The position numbers and the translations under genes are program-made. DNA of 64,000 nucleotides from Rallus limicola (taxonomy: Eukaryota > Chordata > Aves > Gruiformes > Rallidae), in assembly GCA_022605955.1 (NCBI GenBank), contig JAKCOZ010000312.1, positions 186,001 through 250,000 on the forward strand, written 5' to 3'. This document shows positions 36,972 through 48,248 of this stretch, in pieces. The notes under the pieces were generated by a model that was given only the letters and a program-made list of their open reading frames with translations, had not been told where the DNA came from and ran no database searches. Within the stretch, counting starts at the first letter, position 1, and the number at the start of each line of letters is the position of its first letter.

Positions 36972-39347
36972 GTGCTTTTCTCGGCCCTAGCAGACTGCAG
37001 TTCAAAACATGCTAAACGTCCAGCAATAACTCCCAAAGTAAAGAAGCTAGGCATGAAAGGCATAGCTTGTCTGAAACCTCCTAACAGGACACACAAGCAG
37101 ACCCTGTCACTTTGGCTCTCAGCCTTTTCCTTTGCCTGGAAAGAGGGAACATGCCTGGAACCTCCTACGGTGCTTTTCTCGGCCCTAGCAGACTGCAGTT
37201 CAAAACATGCTAAACGTCCAGCAATAACTCCCAAAGTAAAGAAGCTAGGACTGAAAGGCATAGCTTGTCTGAAACCTCCTAACAGGACACACAAGCAGAC
37301 CCTGTCACTTTGGCTCTCAGCCTTTTCCTTTGCCTGGAAAGAAGGAACATACCTGCTACCTCCTACAGTGCTTTTCTCAGCCCTAGCAGACTGCAGTTCA
37401 AAACATGCTAAACGTCCAGCAATAACTCCCAAAGTAAAGAAGCTAGGACTGAAAGGCATAGCTTGTCTGAAACCTCCTAACAGGACACACAAGCAGACCC
37501 TGTCACTTTGGCTCTCAGCCTTTTCCTTTGCCTGGAAAGAGGGAACATGCCTGGAAGCTCCTACGGTGCTTTTCTCGGCCCTAGCAGACTGCAGTTCAAA
37601 ACATGCTAAACGTCCAGCAATAACTCCCAAAGTAAAGAAGCTAGGCATGAAAGGCATAGCTTGTCTGAAACCTCCTAACAGGACACACAAGCAGACCCTG
37701 TCACTTTGGCTCTCAGCCTTTTCCTTTGCCTGGAAAGAAGGAACATACCTGCTACCTCCTACGGTGCTTTTCTCGGCCCTAGCAGACTGCAGTTCAAAAC
37801 ATGCTAAACGTCCAGCAATAACTCCCAAAGTAAAGAAGCTAGGCATGAAAGGCATAGCTTGTCTGAAACCTCCTAACAGGACACACAAGCAGACCCTGTC
37901 ACTTTGGCTCTCAGCCTTTTCCTTTGCCTGGAAAGAGGGAACATGCCTGGAAGCTCCTACGGTGCTTTTCTCGGCCCTAGCTTACTGCAGTTCAAAACTT
38001 GCTAAACGTCCAGCAATAACTCCCAAAGTAAAGAAGCTAGGCATGAAAGGCATAGCTTGTCTGAAACCTCCTAACAGGACACACAAGCAGACCCTGTCAC
38101 TTTGGCTCTCAGCCTTTTCCTTTGTCTGGAAAGAGGGAACATGCCTGGAACCTCCTACGGTGCTTTTCTCGGCCCTAGCAGACTGCAGTTCAAAACATGC
38201 TAAACGTCCAGCAATAACTCCCAAAGTAAAGAAGCTAGGCATGAAAGGCATAGCTTGTCTGAAACCTCCTAACAGGACACACAAGCAGACCCTGTCACTT
38301 TGGCTCTCAGCCTTTTCCTTTGCCTGGAAAGAGGGAACATGCCTGGAAGCTCCTACGGTGCTTTTCTCGGCCCTAGCAGACTGCAGTTCAAAACATGCTA
38401 AACGTCCAGCAATAACTCCCAAAGTAAAGAAGCTAGGCATGAAAGGCATAGCTTGTCTGAAACCTCCTAACAGGACACACAAGCAGACCCTGTCACTTTG
38501 GCTCTCAGCCTTTTCCTTTGCCTGGAAAGAGGGAACATGCCTGGAAGCTCCTACGGTGCTTTTCTCGGCCCTAGCAGACTGCAGTTCAAAACATGCTAAA
38601 CGTCCAGCAATAACTCCCAAAGTAAAGAAGCTAGGACTGAAAGGCATAGCTTGTCTGAAACCTCCTAACAGGACACACAAGCAGACCCTGTCACTTTGGC
38701 TCTCAGCCTTTTCCTTTGCCTGGAAAGAGGGAACATGCCTGGAACCTCCTACGGTGCTTTTCTCGGCCCTAGCAGACTGCAGTTCAAAACATGCTAAACG
38801 TCCAGCAATAACTCCCAAAGTAAAGAAGCTAGGCATGAAAGGCATAGCTTGTCTGAAACCTCCTAACAGGACACACAAGCAGACCCTGTCACTTTGGCTC
38901 TCAGCCTTTTCCTTTGCCTGGAAAGAAGGAACATACCTGCTACCTCCTACAGTGCTTTTCTCGGCCCTAGCAGACTGCAGTTCAAAACACGCTAAACGTC
39001 CAGCAATAACTCCCAAAGTAAAGAAGCTAGGCATGAAAGGCATAGCTTGTCTGAAACCTCCTAACAGGACACACAAGCAGACCCTGTCACTTTGGCTCTC
39101 AGCCTTTTCCTTTGCCTGGAAAGAAGGAACATACCTGCTACCTCCTACAGTGCTTTTCTCGGCCCTAGCAGACTGCAGTTCAAAACATGCTAAACGTCCA
39201 GCAATAACTCCCAAAGTAAAGAAGCTAGGCATGAAAGGCATAGCTTGTCTGAAACCTTATAACAGGACACACAAGCAGACCCTGTCACTTTGGCTCTCAG
39301 CCTTTTCCTTTGCCTGGAAAGAGGGAACATGCCTGGAACCTCCTACG
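36972..39347 (+). repeat. Tandem 12-monomer unit, copy 2
   Basis: Second copy of the 2,376-bp unit. The match with copy 1 runs on to about 39622, where ATG and CTG monomers first disagree. A shortened third relative, sharing TAGCTTACTGC, lies at 13030-14390. Confidence 0.85.
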
Positions 39348-41237
39348 GTGCTTTTCTCGGCCCTAGCAGACTGCAGTTCAAAACATGCTAAACGTCCAGC
39401 AATAACTCCCAAAGTAAAGAAGCTAGGCATGAAAGGCATAGCTTGTCTGAAACCTCCTAACAGGACACACAAGCAGACCCTGTCACTTTGGCTCTCAGCC
39501 TTTTCCTTTGCCTGGAAAGAGGGAACATGCCTGGAACCTCCTACGGTGCTTTTCTCGGCCCTAGCAGACTGCAGTTCAAAACATGCTAAACGTCCAGCAA
39601 TAACTCCCAAAGTAAAGAAGCTAGGCATGAAAGGCATAGCTTGTCTGAAACCTCCTAACAGGACACACAAGCAGACCCTGTCACTTTGGCTCTCAGCCTT
39701 TTCCTTTGCCTGGAAAGAGGGAACATGCCTGGAACCTCCTACGGTGCTTTTCTCGGCCCTAGCAGACTGCAGTTCAAAACATGCTAAACGTCCAGCAATA
39801 ACTCCCAAAGTAAAGAAGCTAGGACTGAAAGGCATAGCTTGTCTGAAACCTCCTAACAGGACACACAAGCTGACCCTGTCACTTTGGCTCTCAGCCTTTT
39901 CCTTTGCCTGGAAAGAGGGAACATGCCTGGAACCTCCTACGGTGCTTTTCTCGGCCCTAGCAGACTGCAGTTCAAAACTTGCTAAACGTCCAGCAATAAC
40001 TCCCAAAGTAAAGAAGCTAGGACTGAAAGGCATAGCTTGTCTGAAACCTCCTAACAGGACACACAAGCAGACCCTGTCACTTTGGCTCTCAGCCTTTTCC
40101 TTTGCCTGGAAAGAGGGAACATGCCTGGAAGCTCCTACGGTGCTTTTCTCGGCCCTAGCAGACTGCAGTTCAAAACATGCTAAACGTCCAGCAATAACTC
40201 CCAAAGTAAAGAAGCTAGGATTGAAAGGCATAGCTTGTCTGAAACCTCCTAACAGGACACACAAGCAGACCCTGTCACTTTGGCTCTCAGCCTTTTCCTT
40301 TGCCTGGAAAGAAGGAACATACCTGCTACCTCCTACAGTGCTTTTCTCGGCCCTAGCAGACTGCAGTTCAAAACATGCTAAACGTCCAGCAATAACTCCC
40401 AAAGTAAAGAAGCTAGGACTGAAAGGCATAGCTTGTCTGAAACCTCCTAACAGGACACACAAGCAGACCCTGTCACTTTGGCTCTCAGCCTTTTCCTTTG
40501 CCTGGAAAGAGGGAACATGCCTGGAACCTCCTACGGTGCTTTTCTCGGCCCTAGCAGACTGCAGTTCAAAACATGCTAAACGTCCAGCAATAACTCCCAA
40601 AGTAAAGAAGCTAGGCATGAAAGGCATAGCTTGTCTGAAACCTCCTAACAGGACACACAAGCAGACCCTGTCACTTTGGCTCTCAGCCTTTTCCTTTGCC
40701 TGGAAAGAAGGAACATACCTGCTACCTCCTACAGTGCTTTTCTCGGCCCTAGCAGACTGCAGTTCAAAACATGCTAAACGTCCAGCAATAACTCCCAAAG
40801 TAAAGAAGCTAGGCATGAAAGGCATAGCTTGTCTGAAACCTCCTAACAGGACACACAAGCCGACCCTGTCACTTTGGCTCTCAGCCTTTTCCTTTGCCTG
40901 GAAAGAGGGAACATGCCTGGAACCTCCTACGGTGCTTTTCTCGGCCCTAGCAGACTGCAGTTCAAAACATGCTAAACGTCCAGCAATAACTCCCAAAGTA
41001 AAGAAGCTAGGACTGAAAGGCATAGCTTGTCTGAAACCTCCTAACAGGACACACAAGCAGACCCTGTCACTTTGGCTCTCAGCCTTTTCCTTTGCCTGGA
41101 AAGAAGGAACATGCCTGGAACCTCCTACGGTGCTTTTCTCGGCCCTAGCAGACTGCAGTTCAAAACATGCTAAACGTCCAGCAATAACTCCCAAAGTAAA
41201 GAAGCTAGGCATGAAAGGCATAGCTTGTCTGAAACCT
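39258..41237 (+). repeat. Tandem 10-monomer unit, copy 1
   Basis: First copy of a 1,980-bp unit. Paired variants are GCTGACCC (39871 and 41851), GGATTGAAAGG (near 40219 and 42199) and the hybrid linker GAAGGAACATGCC (near 41104 and 43084). A private change here is AAGCCGACC at 40861. The first half resembles the start of the 8.7-kb units, which also carry GGATTGAAAGG. Confidence 0.85.
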
Positions 41238-43217
41238 CCTAACAGGACACACAAGCAGACCCTGTCACTTTGGCTCTCAGCCTTTTCCTTTGCCTGGAAA
41301 GAGGGAACATGCCTGGAACCTCCTACGGTGCTTTTCTCGGCCCTAGCAGACTGCAGTTCAAAACATGCTAAACGTCCAGCAATAACTCCCAAAGTAAAGA
41401 AGCTAGGCATGAAAGGCATAGCTTGTCTGAAACCTCCTAACAGGACACACAAGCAGACCCTGTCACTTTGGCTCTCAGCCTTTTCCTTTGCCTGGAAAGA
41501 GGGAACATGCCTGGAACCTCCTACGGTGCTTTTCTCGGCCCTAGCAGACTGCAGTTCAAAACATGCTAAACGTCCAGCAATAACTCCCAAAGTAAAGAAG
41601 CTAGGCATGAAAGGCATAGCTTGTCTGAAACCTCCTAACAGGACACACAAGCAGACCCTGTCACTTTGGCTCTCAGCCTTTTCCTTTGCCTGGAAAGAGG
41701 GAACATGCCTGGAACCTCCTACGGTGCTTTTCTCGGCCCTAGCAGACTGCAGTTCAAAACATGCTAAACGTCCAGCAATAACTCCCAAAGTAAAGAAGCT
41801 AGGACTGAAAGGCATAGCTTGTCTGAAACCTCCTAACAGGACACACAAGCTGACCCTGTCACTTTGGCTCTCAGCCTTTTCCTTTGCCTGGAAAGAGGGA
41901 ACATGCCTGGAACCTCCTACGGTGCTTTTCTCGGCCCTAGCAGACTGCAGTTCAAAACTTGCTAAACGTCCAGCAATAACTCCCAAAGTAAAGAAGCTAG
42001 GACTGAAAGGCATAGCTTGTCTGAAACCTCCTAACAGGACACACAAGCAGACCCTGTCACTTTGGCTCTCAGCCTTTTCCTTTGCCTGGAAAGAGGGAAC
42101 ATGCCTGGAAGCTCCTACGGTGCTTTTCTCGGCCCTAGCAGACTGCAGTTCAAAACATGCTAAACGTCCAGCAATAACTCCCAAAGTAAAGAAGCTAGGA
42201 TTGAAAGGCATAGCTTGTCTGAAACCTCCTAACAGGACACACAAGCAGACCCTGTCACTTTGGCTCTCAGCCTTTTCCTTTGCCTGGAAAGAAGGAACAT
42301 ACCTGCTACCTCCTACAGTGCTTTTCTCGGCCCTAGCAGACTGCAGTTCAAAACATGCTAAACGTCCAGCAATAACTCCCAAAGTAAAGAAGCTAGGACT
42401 GAAAGGCATAGCTTGTCTGAAACCTCATAACAGGACACACAAGCAGACCCTGTCACTTTGGCTCTCAGCCTTTTCCTTTGCCTGGAAAGAGGGAACATGC
42501 CTGGAACCTCCTACGGTGCTTTTCTCGGCCCTAGCAGACTGCAGTTCAAAACATGCTAAACGTCCAGCAATAACTCCCAAAGTAAAGAAGCTAGGCATGA
42601 AAGGCATAGCTTGTCTGAAACCTCCTAACAGGACACACAAGCAGACCCTGTCACTTTGGCTCTCAGCCTTTTCCTTTGCCTGGAAAGAAGGAACATACCT
42701 GCTACCTCCTACAGTGCTTTTCTCGGCCCTAGCAGACTGCAGTTCAAAACATGCTAAACGTCCAGCAATAACTCCCAAAGTAAAGAAGCTAGGCATGAAA
42801 GGCATAGCTTGTCTGAAACCTCCTAACAGGACACACAAGCAGACCCTGTCACTTTGGCTCTCAGCCTTTTCCTTTGCCTGGAAAGAGGGAACATGCCTGG
42901 AACCTCCTACGGTGCTTTTCTCGGCCCTAGCAGACTGCAGTTCAAAACATGCTAAACGTCCAGCAATAACTCCCAAAGTAAAGAAGCTAGGACTGAAAGG
43001 CATAGCTTGTCTGAAACCTCCTAACAGGACACACAAGCAGACCCTGTCACTTTGGCTCTCAGCCTTTTCCTTTGCCTGGAAAGAAGGAACATGCCTGGAA
43101 CCTCCTACGGTGCTTTTCTCGGCCCTAGCAGACTGCAGTTCAAAACATGCTAAACGTCCAGCAATAACTCCCAAAGTAAAGAAGCTAGGCATGAAAGGCA
43201 TAGCTTGTCTGAAACCT
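41238..43217 (+). repeat. Tandem 10-monomer unit, copy 2
   Basis: Second copy of the 1,980-bp unit. Private change: AAACCTCATAACAGG near 42425, where copy 1 has CCTCCTAAC. It diverges from copy 1 near 43290, at an A versus P linker. Confidence 0.85.
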
Positions 43218-43290
43218 CCTAACAGGACACACAAGCAGACCCTGTCACTTTGGCTCTCAGCCTTTTCCTTTGCCTGGAAAGAGGGAACAT

Positions 43291-45666
43291 GCCTGGAAGC
43301 TCCTACGGTGCTTTTCTCGGCCCTAGCAGACTGCAGTTCAAAACATGCTAAACGTCCAGCAATAACTCCCAAAGTAAAGAAGCTAGGACTGAAAGGCATA
43401 GCTTGTCTGAAACCTCCTAACAGGACACACAAGCAGACCCTGTCACTTTGGCTCTCAGCCTTTTCCTTTGCCTGGAAAGAAGGAACATACCTGCTACCTC
43501 CTACAGTGCTTTTCTCGGCCCTAGCAGACTGCAGTTCAAAACATGCTAAACGTCCAGCAATAACTCCCAAAGTAAAGAAGCTAGGACTGAAAGGCATAGC
43601 TTGTCTGAAACCTCCTAACAGGACACACAAGCAGACCCTGTCACTTTGGCTCTCAGCCTTTTCCTTTGCCTGGAAAGAGGGAACATGCCTGGAAGCTCCT
43701 ACGGTGCTTTTCTCGGCCCTAGCAGACTGCAGTTCAAAACATGCTAAACGTCCAGCAATAACTCCCAAAGTAAAGAAGCTAGGCATGAAAGGCATAGCTT
43801 GTCTGAAACCTCCTAACAGGACACACAAGCAGACCCTGTCACTTTGGCTCTCAGCCTTTTCCTTTGCCTGGAAAGAAGGAACATACCTGCTACCTCCTAC
43901 AGTGCTTTTCTCGGCCCTAGCAGACTGCAGTTCAAAACATGCTAAACGTCCAGCAATAACTCCCAAAGTAAAGAAGCTAGGCATGAAAGGAACAGCTTGT
44001 CTGAAACCTCCTAACAGGACACACAAGCAGACCCTGTCACTTTGGCTCTCAGCCTTTTCCTTTGCCTGGAAAGAGGGAACATGCCTGGAAGCTCCTACGG
44101 TGCTTTTCTCGGCCCTAGCAGACTGCAGTTCAAAACTTGCTAAACGTCCAGCAATAACTCCCAAAGTAAAGAAGCTAGGACTGAAAGGCATAGCTTGTCT
44201 GAAACCTCCTAACAGGACACACAAGCAGACCCTGTCACTTTGGCTCTCAGCCTTTTCCTTTGTCTGGAAAGAGGGAACATGCCTGGAACCTCCTACGGTG
44301 CTTTTCTCGGCCCTAGCAGACTGCAGTTCAAAACATGCTAAACGTCCAGCAATAACTCCCAAAGTAAAGAAGCTAGGACTGAAAGGCATAGCTTGTCTGA
44401 AACCTCCTAACAGGACACACAAGCAGACCCTGTCACTTTGGCTCTCAGCCTTTTCCTTTGCTTGGAAAGAGGGAACATGCCTGGAACCTCCTACGGTGCT
44501 TTTCTCGGCCCTAGCAGACTGCAGTTCAAAACATGCTAAACGTCCAGCAATAACTCCTAAAGTAAAGAAGCTAGGCATGAAAGGCATAGCTTGTCTGAAA
44601 CCTCCTAACAGGACACACAAGCAGACCCTGTCACTTTGGCTCTCAGCCTTTTCCTTTGCCTGGAAAGAGGGAACATGCCTGGAAGCTCCTACGGTGCTTT
44701 TCTCGGCCCTAGCGGACTGCAGTTCAAAACATGCTAAACGTCCAGCAATAACTCCCAAAGTAAAGAATCTAGGACTGAAAGGCATAGCTTGTCTGAAACC
44801 TCCTAACAGGACACACAAGCAGACCCTGTCACTTTGGCTCTCAGCCTTTTCCTTTGCCTGGAAAGAGGGAACATGCCTGGAAGCTCCTACGGTGCTTTTC
44901 TCGGCCCTAGCAGACTGCAGTTCAAAACATGCTAAACGTCCAGCAATAACTCCCAAAGTAAAGAAGCTAGGCATGAAAGGCATAGCTTGTCTGAAACCTC
45001 CTAACAGGACACACAAGCAGACCCTGTCACTTTGGCTCTCAGCCTTTTCCTTTGCCTGGAAAGAAGGAACATACCTGCTACCTCCTACAGTGCTTTTCTC
45101 GGCCCTAGCAGACTGCAGTTCAAAACACGCTAAACGTCCAGCAATAACTCCCAAAGTAAAGAAGCTAGGCATGAAAGGCATAGCTTGTCTGAAACCTCCT
45201 AACAGGACACACAAGCAGACCCTGTCACTTTGGCTCTCAGCCTTTTCCTTTGCCTGGAAAGAAGGAACATACCTGCTACCTCCTACAGTGCTTTTCTCGG
45301 CCCTAGCAGACTGCAGTTCAAAACATGCTAAACGTCCAGCAATAACTCCCAAAGTAAAGAAGCTAGGACTGAAAGGCATAGCTTGTCTGAAACCTCCTAA
45401 CAGGACACACAAGCAGACCCTGTCACTTTGGCTCTCAGCCTTTTCCTTTGCCTGGAAAGAGGGAACATGCCTGGAACCTCCTACGGTGCTTTTCTCGGCC
45501 CTAGCAGACTGCAGTTCAAAACATGCTAAACGTCCAGCAATAACTCCCAAAGTAAAGAAGCTAGGCATGAAAGGCATAGCTTGTCTGAAACCTCCTAACA
45601 GGACACACAAGCAGACCCTGTCACTTTGGCTCTCAGCCTTTTCCTTTGCCTGGAAAGAGGGAACAT
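43291..45666 (+). repeat. Second tandem 12-monomer unit, copy 1
   Basis: A 2,376-bp unit distinct in order from the 34.6-39.3 kb 12-mer. Paired variants are AAAGGAACAGC (near 43987 and 46363), TTTGTCTGG (near 44261 and 46637), GCGGACTGC (near 44713 and 47089) and GAATCTAGGACTG (44768 and 47144). Confidence 0.85.
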
Positions 45667-48042
45667 GCCTGGAACCTCCTACGGTGCTTTTCTCGGCCCT
45701 AGCAGACTGCAGTTCAAAACATGCTAAACGTCCAGCAATAACTCCCAAAGTAAAGAAGCTAGGACTGAAAGGCATAGCTTGTCTGAAACCTCCTAACAGG
45801 ACACACAAGCAGACCCTGTCACTTTGGCTCTCAGCCTTTTCCTTTGCCTGGAAAGAAGGAACATACCTGCTACCTCCTACAGTGCTTTTCTCGGCCCTAG
45901 CAGACTGCAGTTCAAAACATGCTAAACGTCCAGCAATAACTCCCAAAGTAAAGAAGCTAGGACTGAAAGGCATAGCTTGTCTGAAACCTCCTAACAGGAC
46001 ACACAAGCAGACCCTGTCACTTTGGCTCTCAGCCTTTTCCTTTGCCTGGAAAGAGGGAACATGCCTGGAAGCTCCTACGGTGCTTTTCTCGGCCCTAGCA
46101 GACTGCAGTTCAAAACATGCTAAACGTCCAGCAATAACTCCCAAAGTAAAGAAGCTAGGCATGAAAGGCATAGCTTGTCTGAAACCTCCTAACAGGACAC
46201 ACAAGCAGACCCTGTCACTTTGGCTCTCAGCCTTTTCCTTTGCCTGGAAAGAAGGAACATACCTGCTACCTCCTACAGTGCTTTTCTCGGCCCTAGCAGA
46301 CTGCAGTTCAAAACATGCTAAACGTCCAGCAATAACTCCCAAAGTAAAGAAGCTAGGCATGAAAGGAACAGCTTGTCTGAAACCTCCTAACAGGACACAC
46401 AAGCAGACCCTGTCACTTTGGCTCTCAGCCTTTTCCTTTGCCTGGAAAGAGGGAACATGCCTGGAAGCTCCTACGGTGCTTTTCTCGGCCCTAGCAGACT
46501 GCAGTTCAAAACTTGCTAAACGTCCAGCAATAACTCCCAAAGTAAAGAAGCTAGGACTGAAAGGCATAGCTTGTCTGAAACCTCCTAACAGGACACACAA
46601 GCAGACCCTGTCACTTTGGCTCTCAGCCTTTTCCTTTGTCTGGAAAGAGGGAACATGCCTGGAACCTCCTACGGTGCTTTTCTCGGCCCTAGCAGACTGC
46701 AGTTCAAAACATGCTAAACGTCCAGCAATAACTCCCAAAGTAAAGAAGCTAGGACTGAAAGGCATAGCTTGTCTGAAACCTCCTAACAGGACACACAAGC
46801 AGACCCTGTCACTTTGGCTCTCAGCCTTTTCCTTTGCTTGGAAAGAGGGAACATGCCTGGAACCTCCTACGGTGCTTTTCTCGGCCCTAGCAGACTGCAG
46901 TTCAAAACATGCTAAACGTCCAGCAATAACTCCTAAAGTAAAGAAGCTAGGCATGAAAGGCATAGCTTGTCTGAAACCTCCTAACAGGACACACAAGCAG
47001 ACCCTGTCACTTTGGCTCTCAGCCTTTTCCTTTGCCTGGAAAGAGGGAACATGCCTGGAAGCTCCTACGGTGCTTTTCTCGGCCCTAGCGGACTGCAGTT
47101 CAAAACATGCTAAACGTCCAGCAATAACTCCCAAAGTAAAGAATCTAGGACTGAAAGGCATAGCTTGTCTGAAACCTCCTAACAGGACACACAAGCAGAC
47201 CCTGTCACTTTGGCTCTCAGCCTTTTCCTTTGCCTGGAAAGAGGGAACATGCCTGGAAGCTCCTACGGTGCTTTTCTCGGCCCTAGCAGACTGCAGTTCA
47301 AAACATGCTAAACGTCCAGCAATAACTCCCAAAGTAAAGAAGCTAGGCATGAAAGGCATAGCTTGTCTGAAACCTCCTAACAGGACACACAAGCAGACCC
47401 TGTCACTTTGGCTCTCAGCCTTTTCCTTTGCCTGGAAAGAAGGAACATACCTGCTACCTCCTACAGTGCTTTTCTCGGCCCTAGCAGACTGCAGTTCAAA
47501 ACACGCTAAACGTCCAGCAATAACTCCCAAAGTAAAGAAGCTAGGCATGAAAGGCATAGCTTGTCTGAAACCTCCTAACAGGACACACAAGCAGACCCTG
47601 TCACTTTGGCTCTCAGCCTTTTCCTTTGCCTGGAAAGAAGGAACATACCTGCTACCTCCTACAGTGCTTTTCTCGGCCCTAGCAGACTGCAGTTCAAAAC
47701 ATGCTAAACGTCCAGCAATAACTCCCAAAGTAAAGAAGCTAGGACTGAAAGGCATAGCTTGTCTGAAACCTCCTAACAGGACACACAAGCAGACCCTGTC
47801 ACTTTGGCTCTCAGCCTTTTCCTTTGCCTGGAAAGAGGGAACATGCCTGGAACCTCCTACGGTGCTTTTCTCGGCCCTAGCAGACTGCAGTTCAAAACAT
47901 GCTAAACGTCCAGCAATAACTCCCAAAGTAAAGAAGCTAGGCATGAAAGGCATAGCTTGTCTGAAACCTCCTAACAGGACACACAAGCAGACCCTGTCAC
48001 TTTGGCTCTCAGCCTTTTCCTTTGCCTGGAAAGAGGGAACAT
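45667..48042 (+). repeat. Second tandem 12-monomer unit, copy 2
   Basis: Second copy. The match continues to about 48121, where marker junction 6 (CTCCCCAAG) begins. The monomer order GGAACAGC, GTCTGG, GCTTGG, CCTAAAG, GCGGAC, GAATCTAGG is also found in both 8.7-kb copies, so the two families share ancestry. Confidence 0.85.
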
Positions 48043-48119
48043 GCCTGGAACCTCCTACGGTGCTTTTCTCGGCCCTAGCAGACTGCAGTTCAAAACATGC
48101 TAAACGTCCAGCAATAACT

Positions 48120-48248
48120 CCCCAAGTAAAGAAGCTATGACTGAAAGGCATAGCTTGTCTGAAACCTTATAACAGGACACACAAGCAGACCCTGTCACTT
48201 TGGCTCTCAGCCTTTTCCTTTGCCTGGAAAGAAGGAACATGCCTGGAA
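48120..48248 (+). repeat. Marker monomer junction 6
   Basis: Same variant set with AACAGG, as in junction 1. It lies 16,723 bp after junction 5, that is 84 monomers plus the 91-bp partial unit, and opens block B. Confidence 0.9.
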
